64,000 bases of DNA. Source: Oceanirhabdus sp. W0125-5 (GTDB lineage: Bacteria; Bacillota; Clostridia; Clostridiales; Clostridiaceae). Shown here piece by piece: positions 27,820 through 36,330 of this stretch. Under the pieces are notes generated by a model. The model searched no databases. It saw only the letters and a program-made list of their open reading frames with translations, and was not told where the DNA came from. The position numbers and the translations under genes were made by a program. The DNA lies in the NCBI RefSeq assembly GCF_027938815.1, contig NZ_CP115913.1, positions 3,940,001 through 4,004,000 on the forward strand. Direction: 5' to 3'. Position 1 is the first letter of the stretch; each line of letters opens with the position of its first letter.

Positions 27820-28422
27820 CTAACTCATACTTTCAACAAGAAAATCAATTATGCCCATTAATGCAGCTATTATATCTTCTGATTCGCCTAAATCGTAATG
27901 TTCTAAATTGCTGATACTCATTACCATTACATAAGATGCAATCTTAGCGTCTAAATCCTTCCTAAATTCTCCTTTGTCAACATAAGCTTCTATAACTTCT
28001 TTAAAAGCTTTTAATGACTTTGGCATTTCAATTTTTAGAATTTCTTTTTTAATGTGCTGAGGACACTCATTTAAAAATTCCTTTTTTAAGTGTGTTATTT
28101 GATCATTAGAAAACTCTAGCATCTTTAATTCCTTAATATACTCAATCATGTATTGCTTAAAATCAAGCTCAGTAATTTTTAGTTTAAGACTCTCAAACAA
28201 ATCCAGCTTTCTATCACCAAAATCAGTAAACAAGTATGTATATAAATCATCTTTATTTTCAAAATACTGATAGAAACTTCCTTTTGGAATCTCAGCAGAC
28301 TTAACGATACCATCAATAGTAACTTTGCTATAATGAAATTCAGCAATCTGACCTATAGCTGCTCTTATAATCTTCTGTCTCTTATTTTCGTTCAAGTTAA
28401 AAAAGTTTCTTTTGGCATACAA
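27820..28422 (-). CDS. TetR/AcrR-family transcriptional regulator
   Basis: 200 residues. N-terminal TetR helix-turn-helix KRQKIIRAAIGQIAEFHYSKVTIDGIVKSAEIPKGSFYQYFENKDDLYTYLF, followed by an all-helical ligand domain with no recognisable ligand type. It is the first gene of a pair with the small membrane protein and is followed by the terminator at 27246. A large symmetric operator (28444-28484) directly precedes it, so autorepression is likely. Ribosome site AAAGGAG. Confidence 0.92.
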   Translation of the reverse strand: MYAKRNFFNLNENKRQKIIRAAIGQIAEFHYSKVTIDGIVKSAEIPKGSFYQYFENKDDLYTYLFTDFGDRKLDLFESLKLKITELDFKQYMIEYIKELKMLEFSNDQITHLKKEFLNECPQHIKKEILKIEMPKSLKAFKEVIEAYVDKGEFRKDLDAKIASYVMVMSISNLEHYDLGESEDIIAALMGIIDFLVESMS

Positions 28423-28443
28423 TTCTCCTTTTTCAGTATGTGC

Positions 28444-28484
28444 GACTAAGAGTCATATGACCATGAGTCACATGACTCTTAGTC
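28444..28484. promoter_or_regulatory. Operator for the TetR regulator
   Basis: Outer inverted repeat GACTAAGAGTCA (28444-28455) and TGACTCTTAGTC (28473-28484), 12 bp perfect. Inside it lie two smaller palindromes, GTCATATGAC (28452-28461) and GAGTCA-CA-TGACTC (28465-28478). Two dimers could bind side by side. Confidence 0.75.
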
Positions 28485-28588
28485 ACATTATATCATATCA
28501 GTAAATTTCTGTAAATAACATTTTCTAAATTTTCTGATATTAACACTTTTCTTATTGACTATTTTTAAAATCATCACGTTTATAACAA

Positions 28589-28632
28589 AACTCCTTGTAT
28601 TCAACCTCAAATTGGATTGAATACAAGGAGTT
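28589..28632 (-). terminator. Terminator of rlmD
   Basis: AACTCCTTGTATTCAA and its perfect complement TTGAATACAAGGAGTT (16-bp arms, 12-nt loop); minus strand continues into TTTTG. Confidence 0.8.
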
Positions 28633-28638
28633 AAATTA

Positions 28639-29997
28639 TTATTTCCTACTCAACTTAACCACAGTTTCACAATGAGGAGTATGTGGGAACATATCCTTTA
28701 ACATTACCTTCTCAACTTTATACCCTCCTGCTTCAAGTTCCTTAAGATCAGTTACAAGAGTCTTAGGGTTACATGAAACATATATAATTTGTGGTACATT
28801 AAACTTTAATACGTATTTAAGAGCAAATGGGTGCACTCCTGCTCTTGGTGGATCAAGAATTATAATATCTGGCTTATCAGTTACAGTGTGAATAACCTTT
28901 GCTATATCTCCTGCGATAAATTCAGTGTTTTGAAGTCCATTAAGTTTAGCATTCTCTCTTGCGTCCTTAACTGCCTCTTCAATAAGTTCTATTCCAACAA
29001 CTTTCTTAGCCTTTGGTGCAACTATCTGTCCTATTGTTCCAGTTCCACAGTATAGGTCAAATACAACTTTATCTTCTGTTTCATCAATAAAATCTCTTAC
29101 TATGCTGTATAATTTCTCGGCACCTTTTGTATTTGTTTGGAAGAAAGAGAATGGATTTACCTTGAATTTTAATCCTAATAATTCTTCATATAAATATTCT
29201 CTTCCGTGTAATACTTCAATTCTATCTGCCTGAACAACATCAGATAAAGAATCATTGAAAGTATGAATTATTCCTGTAACAGTTCCTTTATACTCCTGAG
29301 CTAAAATTTCTTTAACGAAATCACTCATATCAAAGTCTAATTGAGTAGTTGTTACTATATTTACAAGGATTTCTCCTGTATTTATTCCTTTTCTAACAAC
29401 AAGATTTCTTAAATATCCAGAATGCTGCATTACTCTATATTTAGGTAATTCCTTGTCTTTAAAATAGTTTATAGCAGTTGTTTGAACTTTTCTGAAGTCC
29501 TCGTCAACAATCTGACAATCACCAACATTAACAATTGCGAAGCTCTTGTTCTTAACATGCATTCCAAGAGTTAATTCTCCACCTTTTTCCATATCTCCGA
29601 AAGTAAACTCCATCTTATTTCTATACTCAAAAACATCCGGGCTCCCTTCAATACCTAAGTATTCAAATCCTTCTATTCCAGCTTCTCTAAAAAGCTTCAT
29701 AACCTGATATTCTTTTGAATCTAATTGCATATCATATGATATATCTTGATGAGCACATCCTCCACAACCTACAGTAAAAGGCTTACATACTGGAGGGATT
29801 TTATAATCTACATCTTCTATTACTTCAACAAGCTTAGCTACAATTCTCTCACTATTTTTCTTTGTAACCTTACCAATTACTTTTTGTCCTTTTAGTGCAT
29901 TCTTGATAAGTACTTTTCTTCCATTAACATAAGTTATTCCATGTGAAGGAAATTCTACGTCTTCTATGGTAAACTCATAATTTTGTCTCTTTTTCAT
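28639..29997 (-). CDS. rlmD: 23S rRNA (uracil-5-)-methyltransferase RlmD/RlmCD type
   Basis: 452 residues. N-terminal TRAM domain (about 1-60, [31 protein letters not shown]), iron-sulfur Cys motif [14 protein letters not shown] (about 80-95), central insertion domain, and a C-terminal SAM-dependent methyltransferase: [28 protein letters not shown], and YVSCNPKTL with the catalytic Cys. It methylates C5 of uridine in 23S rRNA; in Gram-positives one enzyme can modify both U747 and U1939, and which applies here is not visible. Monocistronic, with its own strong terminator. Confidence 0.92.
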   Translation of the reverse strand: MKKRQNYEFTIEDVEFPSHGITYVNGRKVLIKNALKGQKVIGKVTKKNSERIVAKLVEVIEDVDYKIPPVCKPFTVGCGGCAHQDISYDMQLDSKEYQVMKLFREAGIEGFEYLGIEGSPDVFEYRNKMEFTFGDMEKGGELTLGMHVKNKSFAIVNVGDCQIVDEDFRKVQTTAINYFKDKELPKYRVMQHSGYLRNLVVRKGINTGEILVNIVTTTQLDFDMSDFVKEILAQEYKGTVTGIIHTFNDSLSDVVQADRIEVLHGREYLYEELLGLKFKVNPFSFFQTNTKGAEKLYSIVRDFIDETEDKVVFDLYCGTGTIGQIVAPKAKKVVGIELIEEAVKDARENAKLNGLQNTEFIAGDIAKVIHTVTDKPDIIILDPPRAGVHPFALKYVLKFNVPQIIYVSCNPKTLVTDLKELEAGGYKVEKVMLKDMFPHTPHCETVVKLSRK

Positions 29998-30360
29998 TTG
30001 ATCTTCTCCTTGAACTCTATATTTTATCTCTCATATAGATATATGCATTGAACATATCTACAAATAATTACCTATTGCATAAATTCGCAAAATGCTCCAT
30101 TTTGAATTATAACAACATAAGCATATTCATGTAAAGACATATCTCAACTTTTACTTATGATTCGGTAATTGTTTATACTTTAATATGTATTATCTATAGT
30201 GTTTCCCTAGCATTGTAATTTAATATGTAAAAACTCTCAAAGAGTCCACTTTACACACTCATTATTTTAGTATAAAATTTAATTAATTACATTATTTGTA
30301 ATTTACTCAACTCCTTACAAATAATAAAGTAACTATTTTTCTCTAAAAGGAGACTATTTA
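29998..30360. other. Intergenic region upstream of rlmD and the Tiki-like lipoprotein
   Basis: AT-rich 363-bp gap between divergent genes. It must hold both promoters. I see no conserved riboswitch core and no repeat beyond a weak ACTCT-AGAGT hairpin near 30233. AAAAGGAG ends it, in front of the next gene. Confidence 0.4.
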
Positions 30361-31179
30361 ATGAAAAATAAATTAGCATTCATAATGATAATAATAATTT
30401 TTGTACTTTCAGGCTGTGATACATATTCAAGAGTAGGCGGAAAGCATCTACATTTGCAATCTAATAATAAGGAGTTATTCTGGTTCAATGGTATACATTG
30501 TAATGACCCAGAACATAGAATGTTTGATGATATTAAGAAAGAATTTTCCTCCTTTAATCCTGATCTAGTATTAGTTGAAGGAGGCGCAAATAAGCAAAGT
30601 TATAGCAGCGAAAAGAATGCCATATTACATGGAGGAGAACCTGCTTTTGTTAGTTATATTTCAAGAGAAAAACATATCAAAATTGAAAATATTGAGCCTA
30701 GTAACTCAAAAACATTTAAATACTTACTTAGTAAATATGATCATGATGATGTTTTAGCTATGTTAATATTAAGACAGATAAACCAAACTCAAAGAGAAGC
30801 CAAAAATACTGAAATTGATTTTGAAAAATATTATATAAGTTTCTTAAATCATCTTGTTGAGGAAGGGTTTCCTCTTGAAAAAGAAATACAAGATATAGAG
30901 GATATTTCGAACTTTCTAAGTCCCTATATAGGATTTAAATTAACAAATAATACTTGGGGAAAAATTAAGGCTAAAAAAATAGTGTATTTTGATGATGGTA
31001 CTGTTCATGATATATGGAAAGATACAATTATTTTTAGAGATGATCATGTAGTAAAATTAATTGAAAGTAAATTAAAAGAATATGATAAGATTTTTGTTAT
31101 GATGGGATTTGACCATGCAAAAAACCAACAAAAACGATTAAAATCAATATTTGATGCTTTAAATCCTTCAAAAGAATAA
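30361..31179 (+). CDS. Lipoprotein with TraB/Tiki-like fold
   Basis: 272 residues. Signal peptide MKNKLAFIMIIIIFVLSGC with lipobox VLSGC, so anchored outside the membrane. The mature part has FWFNGIHCNDPEHRMFDDIKKEF, PDLVLVEGG, and a C-terminal KIFVMMGFDHAKNQQKRL, which fit the GxxH...E...H pattern of the TraB/PrgY/Tiki (ChaN-like) superfamily, some of whose members are metal-dependent peptidases. Assignment rests on these three motifs only; function is open. AAAAGGAGACTATTTA precedes the ATG and a terminator follows at 31178-31217. Confidence 0.6.
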   Translation: MKNKLAFIMIIIIFVLSGCDTYSRVGGKHLHLQSNNKELFWFNGIHCNDPEHRMFDDIKKEFSSFNPDLVLVEGGANKQSYSSEKNAILHGGEPAFVSYISREKHIKIENIEPSNSKTFKYLLSKYDHDDVLAMLILRQINQTQREAKNTEIDFEKYYISFLNHLVEEGFPLEKEIQDIEDISNFLSPYIGFKLTNNTWGKIKAKKIVYFDDGTVHDIWKDTIIFRDDHVVKLIESKLKEYDKIFVMMGFDHAKNQQKRLKSIFDALNPSKE

Positions 31180-31217
31180 AAAAGAGTATTGCATTTGAAT
31201 TTGCACTACTCTTTTTT
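31178..31217. terminator. Bidirectional terminator
   Basis: AAAAAGAGT...GCA / TGC...ACTCTTTTTT hairpin with T-runs on both strands between the convergent lipoprotein and GNAT genes. Confidence 0.75.
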
Positions 31218-31220
31218 AAT

Positions 31221-31697
31221 CTATAAATTCTTAACCATTATAAGACACGGATTCTCTTTACCCCATATTTCTTTTATCTCCTGCAATGGTGTAAATCCTG
31301 TTTTAAGATAAAACTCTCTAGTCTTAGCATAGTTCTTATCTGGATGTGATTCTCCTAATGTTTTAACCATAAGAAACTTAACGCCCTTTTCTTTAAGGTA
31401 CTGCTCACCTTCACTTAATAATTTCTTACCAATTCCCATGTTATGATATTCCTTAAATACACCTGTAACATATAATTCAGCTGTATATTGATTATTAAAA
31501 ATAAAACTAATAAAACCGAGCGGCTTGTCCACCCCTTCTTCATAAGCTCCAAAGAACTCCCCATCTTTAACACCCTCATTATATTCTTCAATAGATTCTT
31601 CTATTCCAAACCATTCAGGCAAAGCTCTCAAAACATTGTTACATATTTCTTTTCTTTCAATATAATTATCTAATCTTTTAATTTTAATTTTAGTCAC
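31221..31697 (-). CDS. GNAT-family N-acetyltransferase
   Basis: About 158 residues. Acetyl-CoA core YVTGVFKEYHNMGIGKKLLSEGEQYLKEKG (motif A) and SHPDKNYAKTREFYLKTGFTPLQEI; the family start RKEICNNVLRALPEWFGIEESIEEY is typical of a clostridial GNAT subgroup of unknown substrate. The ORF opens at 31730, but TATAAT (31732-31737) just before it looks like a promoter -10, so translation must begin later: GTG at 31697 or an ATT at 31688, the latter being better spaced from AAGGGGAG. Start is therefore uncertain by a few codons. Confidence 0.8.
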   Translation of the reverse strand: MTKIKIKRLDNYIERKEICNNVLRALPEWFGIEESIEEYNEGVKDGEFFGAYEEGVDKPLGFISFIFNNQYTAELYVTGVFKEYHNMGIGKKLLSEGEQYLKEKGVKFLMVKTLGESHPDKNYAKTREFYLKTGFTPLQEIKEIWGKENPCLIMVKNL

Positions 31698-31816
31698 TCC
31701 CCTTATTAACCTATTAATTTTTATATACATATTATAACAAAAATCATTTCTATGAAATATCTTTTTAAATCATAACTTATTCACAGATTCATGAAGTTAT
31801 ATTTCATATAAATAAA

Positions 31817-31849
31817 AAAAGTCATGAGGAAAATATTCTCATAACTTTT
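31817..31849 (-). terminator. Terminator of the lipoprotein gene
   Basis: AAAAGTCATGAG / CTCATAACTTTT with T-run on the minus strand. The sequence from this hairpin into the gene end resembles 32653-32760, the decayed duplicate. Confidence 0.7.
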
Positions 31850-31889
31850 GATATTAACTCAACCTTATCAATTAATAAAATACATTTCA

Positions 31890-32501
31890 TTAACTAATCC
31901 ATGTCATCTTGCATTCTTCCACTTCCCACTTATCATCTTTCTTTACGCCTTCAAAGTAAAAACCAATTGCACCTAATCCTGAACGCCATTTACTCCCTTC
32001 AAAGGAAACTGATTCTATAGAATTAGAACTATATCTATCTATTTCAAACAAAATTCCTTCCTCAAAATACAAGTCTTTAACATAACCTTCATCCTGTAAT
32101 TCTTCAAAACTCATGTCTAACATAGTTACATTATACTTCTCTTGAATATAATCAAATAATTCACTTTTATCCTCTTCACTAAAATCTTTGAAAGTTTTTG
32201 TATTTATACTAACATAATTAATATCAGAATTTAGAGCTTCATCTATTTCCCACACTGCATCAAATGCTAATGCATAGATTTTTGATTTTTCAGTTTTTAA
32301 ATAACTTTCTTCATTATTATCCTCATTTTCAGTATTTTCTTGATTATTCTCCTCATTTAACTTATTCTCTTCATTATTATTCTCATTTGATGATTGAACT
32401 GTACTTTCTTTCGTATTTCTCCCCATATTCTCCTTAGTACAGCCTGTAAATAGTAACCCTAAACATAATATGAATGATAAAAAAACAACTATTTTTTTCA
32501 T
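31890..32501 (-). CDS. Putative lipoprotein, acidic Asn/Glu-rich linker
   Basis: About 203 residues. Signal peptide MKKIVVFLSFILCLGLLFTGC (lipobox LFTGC), an unusual Asn/Glu-rich tract of about 45 residues (NENNNEENKLNEENNQ...), then a globular part of about 130 residues ending GVKKDDKWEVEECKMTWIS. No family recognised; the C-terminal strand layout resembles small secreted proteins of the nuclear-transport-factor or DUF4878-like kind, which I cannot confirm. The ORF opens at GTG 32510; AGGTAGGTGA fits the ATG at 32501. The end of a paralogue lies at 32728-32813. Confidence 0.75.
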   Translation of the reverse strand: MKKIVVFLSFILCLGLLFTGCTKENMGRNTKESTVQSSNENNNEENKLNEENNQENTENEDNNEESYLKTEKSKIYALAFDAVWEIDEALNSDINYVSINTKTFKDFSEEDKSELFDYIQEKYNVTMLDMSFEELQDEGYVKDLYFEEGILFEIDRYSSNSIESVSFEGSKWRSGLGAIGFYFEGVKKDDKWEVEECKMTWIS

Positions 32502-32652
32502 AAAAATCACCTACCTTTCTAAAAATAATACGATTTATAATTCGAAAAGACACTAATTGTATACAAAAATTCTTTATTTTTGAAAATCATAGTTTTGAAT
32601 GTTCTCAATAATAATATAATTTTTTGTCTTGTATTATTAAATTCACATAACA

Positions 32653-32689
32653 AAAAAAGCCATGAAATAACTATTCCCATGACTTTTTT
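32653..32689 (-). terminator. Terminator downstream of argH
   Basis: AAAAAAAGCCATGA... / ...CATGACTTTTTT hairpin with T-run on the minus strand. It appears to derive from the lipoprotein terminator at 31817-31849 and now ends the arg operon. Confidence 0.7.
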
Positions 32690-32727
32690 ATTGAATCCAG
32701 CTTATCAATTCTTACATATTTTATTAA

Positions 32728-32813
32728 TTAAGAAATCCAAAGCCTTTTATATTCTCTCAATACCCATTTATTATTTTTCTTTTCTATTTTTAAAAAAAGC
32801 CTATTGCCTTTAC
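32728..32813 (-). pseudogene. 3' remnant of a duplicated lipoprotein gene
   Basis: Directly after the argH stop the minus strand reads GNRLFLKIEKKNNKWVLREYKRLWIS-stop, aligning with KKDDKWEVEECKMTWIS-stop of the lipoprotein at 31890. The following terminator and spacer are also alike. So the arg operon's 3' end abuts the tail of a lost lipoprotein paralogue. Confidence 0.65.
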
Positions 32814-34193
32814 TTAAAATTCCTCTTCAAAAAACTCTTCACCATTTTTAATCATTTCCATAACATTAGCTTTAGATGTTGATCCTATTGATACTTTTGA
32901 TTCAATACAATTTTCAATTTTTATCTTTTCTAAAATATCTTCAGTAAAACTATCTGAGAAACTCCTAAATTCCTCTAATGATAAATCATCTATATTTTTA
33001 TTATTTTCAATACAGAATAATACCATCTTTCCAACAATCTCATGAGATGTTCTAAAAGGCACACCTTTTTTAGTTAGATAATCAGCAACATCTGTGGCAT
33101 TCATAAATCCACTTTTAGTTGCTTTTCTCATATTTTCTTTTTTGAACTTAGTGGTAACCACCATTTCCTTAAATATTTTCAGAGAGATTTTAATATTATC
33201 AACTGTATCAAATAATGGAATTTTATCTTCCTGCATATCCTTATTATAAGCTAAAGGAAGAGCTTTCATCATAGTTAAAATATTCATTAGATTACCGTAT
33301 ATTCTTCCAGTCTTTCCTCTAATAAGTTCTGCAATATCAGGATTTTTCTTCTGTGGCATTATACTGCTTCCTGTACTATAACTATCATCTAGTTCAATAA
33401 AATCAAACTCAGCTGAATTCCAGATAATTATTTCTTCACAAATTCTGCTTAGATGCATACTGATTATCGAAGCTGCACTTATGAATTCAATAATAAAATC
33501 CCTGTCACTAACTGCATCCAAAGAGTTCTCACAAATATTTGCAAACCTAAGTTGTTCAGCTAAAAAGTCTCTATCTGTATTATAAGTCGTTCCTGCTAAT
33601 GCACCTGCTCCAAGTGGCAGATAGTCCATTCTCTCTAAACAATCTTCAAGTCTGGTATAATCCCTTCTAAACATATTGAAATAAGCCATAATATGATATG
33701 CTACAGTTATTGGTTGTGCTCTTTGAAGATGAGTGTATCCTGGCATTATTGTATCTACATGTTCTTTACTCATTTCAAGTATTGCATATAAAAGATTTTT
33801 TAATAATATTAATATGTTATTTATTTCTTCTTTTAAGTATAATCTTATATCAACAGCAACCTGATCATTTCTACTTCTTGCAGTATGAAGCTTCTTACCA
33901 ACTTCACCAATCTTATCTGTTAGTATTTTTTCAATATTCATATGAATATCTTCATATTCCAATTTAAATTCAATTTTACCTTCTTCTATTTCCTTAAGAA
34001 TTTCTTCTAAACCTTCAATAATTTTATCTGCTTCTTCATTGGTCAATATACCGCACTTGCTAAGCATCTTACCATGAGCTATACTTCCCATAATATCCTG
34101 CTTATATAGCTTTTGATCAAATTCAATTGATGCATTAAATTCATCAACTATAGATGCTGTTGATTTAGAAAATCTTCCTCCCCAAAGCTTCAT
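32814..34193 (-). CDS. argH: Argininosuccinate lyase
   Basis: 459 residues, standard length. Fumarase/aspartase superfamily: MKLWGGRFSK start, HTARSRNDQVAVDIRLYL, TIMPGYTHLQRAQPITVAYH, and signature GSSIMPQKKNPDIAELIRGK with the catalytic Ser loop. It splits argininosuccinate to arginine and fumarate, the last step of the pathway. Last gene of the eight-gene operon, 55 bp after argD. AGAGGAG ribosome site. Its stop codon abuts the lipoprotein remnant. Confidence 0.96.
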   Translation of the reverse strand: MKLWGGRFSKSTASIVDEFNASIEFDQKLYKQDIMGSIAHGKMLSKCGILTNEEADKIIEGLEEILKEIEEGKIEFKLEYEDIHMNIEKILTDKIGEVGKKLHTARSRNDQVAVDIRLYLKEEINNILILLKNLLYAILEMSKEHVDTIMPGYTHLQRAQPITVAYHIMAYFNMFRRDYTRLEDCLERMDYLPLGAGALAGTTYNTDRDFLAEQLRFANICENSLDAVSDRDFIIEFISAASIISMHLSRICEEIIIWNSAEFDFIELDDSYSTGSSIMPQKKNPDIAELIRGKTGRIYGNLMNILTMMKALPLAYNKDMQEDKIPLFDTVDNIKISLKIFKEMVVTTKFKKENMRKATKSGFMNATDVADYLTKKGVPFRTSHEIVGKMVLFCIENNKNIDDLSLEEFRSFSDSFTEDILEKIKIENCIESKVSIGSTSKANVMEMIKNGEEFFEEEF

Positions 34194-34248
34194 TGTTTTA
34201 CTTCTCCTCTCTTAATATGAATAATTAATATTAGCATTTGTAATATCT

Positions 34249-35427
34249 TTATTTATAATTCGTCAAATCAAATAAGACATCATTTAGAATTTTTACGCCT
34301 TGATCTAACTCTTCATAAGAAACATTAAGCGGTGGAAGTAATCTTAAAACATTCTTTCCTGCGCCAATAACAAGAAATTTATATTCAAAGCATTTACTAA
34401 TTATCTTTTTGATGTCTATATTAACCTTTAATCCTATAAGAAGTCCCTTTCCTGTAATATTATCTATAAATGAGTAAGTTTCTTTTAAAGCTTTTAACTT
34501 ATTTTTTAAGTACTCACCTTTTTTATCTACTTCCTTTAATATATTCCCTTCAAATAATTCATTAATAACTGTTAAAGAAACAGCACATGCTAATGGATTA
34601 CCTCCAAAGGTACTTCCATGATCTCCTGGAGAAATTACATCAGCAGCCTTTTCATTTGCAATAACTGCTCCTATAGGAAATCCTCCACCTAATCCTTTAG
34701 CTGAACATATTATATCCGGTGTAACACCAAATTTCTGGTATGCAAATAAAGTTCCTAATCTACCTATTCCACATTGAACTTCATCAAATATTAAAAGAGC
34801 ATCATTATCATCACAAAGCTTCCTTAACTCTTCTAAAAAGTCTTTTTCCGCATCAATTATTCCACCTTCACCTTGAATAGGTTCTATTATCACTGCACAT
34901 GTATTGCAGTCAATCTTCTCTTTAATATCATCAATATTATTAAATTCAGCTTCAACTGTTCCCCCAATAAGAGGTTTAAAGGAGTTTTGATATTTTGGTT
35001 GTCCTGTGATTGATAAGGCTCCCATTGTTCTACCGTGAAATGAGTTTTTCATATAAATAATTTTATTCTTATCTTCTCCCCCATTTACCTTACCGTATTT
35101 TCTTGCAACTTTTATTGCTCCCTCTACAGCTTCTGTTCCACTATTACAGAAAAACACCTTTTGATGATCGCTTAAAGAAGTAAGCTTTTCAGCAAGAGCG
35201 TTCTGCTTATCGTTATAATATAGGTTTGAAATATGAATTAGCTTTTCCCCTTGTTCTAGTAAAGTTTTAGAAATGGCAGGATGACTATGACCTAAACAAT
35301 TTACTGCTACTCCTGAAACAAAGTCAAGATACTCATATCCTTTTTTATCATATAACTTTGTCCCTTTCCCCTTTATAAACTCAACATCAAATCTATTATA
35401 AGTATTCATTAAATTGCTTTCTGCCAT
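34249..35427 (-). CDS. argD: Acetylornithine aminotransferase
   Basis: 392 residues. Class-III PLP aminotransferase: YDKKGYEYLDFVSGVAVNCLGHSHP, FFCNSGTEAVEGAIKVARKYG, IFDEVQCGIGRLGTLFAYQKFGVTPDIICSAKGLGGGFPIGA with the PLP Lys in SAKGLGGG. Converts N-acetylglutamate semialdehyde to N-acetylornithine; may also act in lysine synthesis as in other bacteria. Its start overlaps argB by 19 bp, with GGAGGAG inside argB. Confidence 0.95.
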   Translation of the reverse strand: MAESNLMNTYNRFDVEFIKGKGTKLYDKKGYEYLDFVSGVAVNCLGHSHPAISKTLLEQGEKLIHISNLYYNDKQNALAEKLTSLSDHQKVFFCNSGTEAVEGAIKVARKYGKVNGGEDKNKIIYMKNSFHGRTMGALSITGQPKYQNSFKPLIGGTVEAEFNNIDDIKEKIDCNTCAVIIEPIQGEGGIIDAEKDFLEELRKLCDDNDALLIFDEVQCGIGRLGTLFAYQKFGVTPDIICSAKGLGGGFPIGAVIANEKAADVISPGDHGSTFGGNPLACAVSLTVINELFEGNILKEVDKKGEYLKNKLKALKETYSFIDNITGKGLLIGLKVNIDIKKIISKCFEYKFLVIGAGKNVLRLLPPLNVSYEELDQGVKILNDVLFDLTNYK

Positions 35428-36305
35428 TCTGTTTCTCCTCCTTTCAAAGTTGTAGAATTATTCTCTTCATAAAACATATGAGTTATTAACGAGTGCTTTC
35501 TTCTACCATATATTAAGTTAACTTCTTTAGTCCCATTACTAATTGCTTCTATACAGCACTCCATCTTTGGTATCATTCCACCTTTTATGATACCTTCACT
35601 TATATACTCTTTTATTTCATCAATGGTGATTGATTGGATAATTGAATTTTTATCATTTATATCTAAATATACCCCTTCTACATCAGTCATAAGAATCAGC
35701 TTTTCTGCATTAATAGCTGAGCTAATAGCTGAAGCTGCATAATCAGCATTAATATTATAAACTTCTCCTTTATCATCAAATCCAACAGGTGAAATAATTG
35801 GTACACATCCTATTTCTAAAAGCCCTTGCAAGAAGCTAATATTAATACTTTTTACTTCTCCAACATACCCTATATCTATTGCCTCACTATTGTTACAAAT
35901 TATTTTTTTCTTTACAGAAATTAAATTACCATCACGTCCACTTATTCCTATAGCGTTAATTTTTAATGATGAAAGAATTCCTGATAGTTCCTTATTTACT
36001 TGACCAGATAAAATCATTTCAACAATTTCCATGGTATCCTTATCTGTAACCCTAAGTCCATTTTTAAACTTACTTTCAATATTTACCTTCTTTAAAAAAT
36101 CTGATATATTAGGTCCTCCACCATGAACAATTATCACATTTACACCTATATTTTTTAATGAAGCTACATCCTCAAGAAAGGCAAGCTTACATTCTTCATC
36201 CTTCATTATGCTTCCACCATATTTAATTACAATGGTTTTCCCAACATACTTCTTTATATCTTTTTTAATAAGTTCATTTGATACTAGGTTATACCCCATA
36301 TTCAT
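35409..36305 (-). CDS. argB: Acetylglutamate kinase
   Basis: About 298 residues. Amino-acid kinase fold: TIVIKYGGSIMKDEECKLAF, VIIVHGGGPNISDFLKK, NGLRVTDKDTMEIVEMILSGQVNKEL, YNINADYAASAISSAINAEKLILMTDVEGV and IKGGMIPKMECCIEAI. Phosphorylates N-acetylglutamate, the usual feedback point for arginine in cyclic pathways. The ORF opens at GTG 36314 directly against AAAGGCGG; I prefer the ATG at 36305 (36299 is also possible). 16 bp or so after carB. Confidence 0.95.
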   Translation of the reverse strand: MNMGYNLVSNELIKKDIKKYVGKTIVIKYGGSIMKDEECKLAFLEDVASLKNIGVNVIIVHGGGPNISDFLKKVNIESKFKNGLRVTDKDTMEIVEMILSGQVNKELSGILSSLKINAIGISGRDGNLISVKKKIICNNSEAIDIGYVGEVKSINISFLQGLLEIGCVPIISPVGFDDKGEVYNINADYAASAISSAINAEKLILMTDVEGVYLDINDKNSIIQSITIDEIKEYISEGIIKGGMIPKMECCIEAISNGTKEVNLIYGRRKHSLITHMFYEENNSTTLKGGETEWQKAI

Positions 36306-36330
36306 ATAATACACCCGCCTTTCTCTAAAT

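Noticed and set aside
32580..32882. 100-codon plus-strand ORF spanning the argH end and terminator
   Set aside because: It crosses a terminator and the end of argH, is Phe/Leu/Ile-rich as expected from antisense AT-rich DNA, and the opposite strand explains the region as a lipoprotein remnant.
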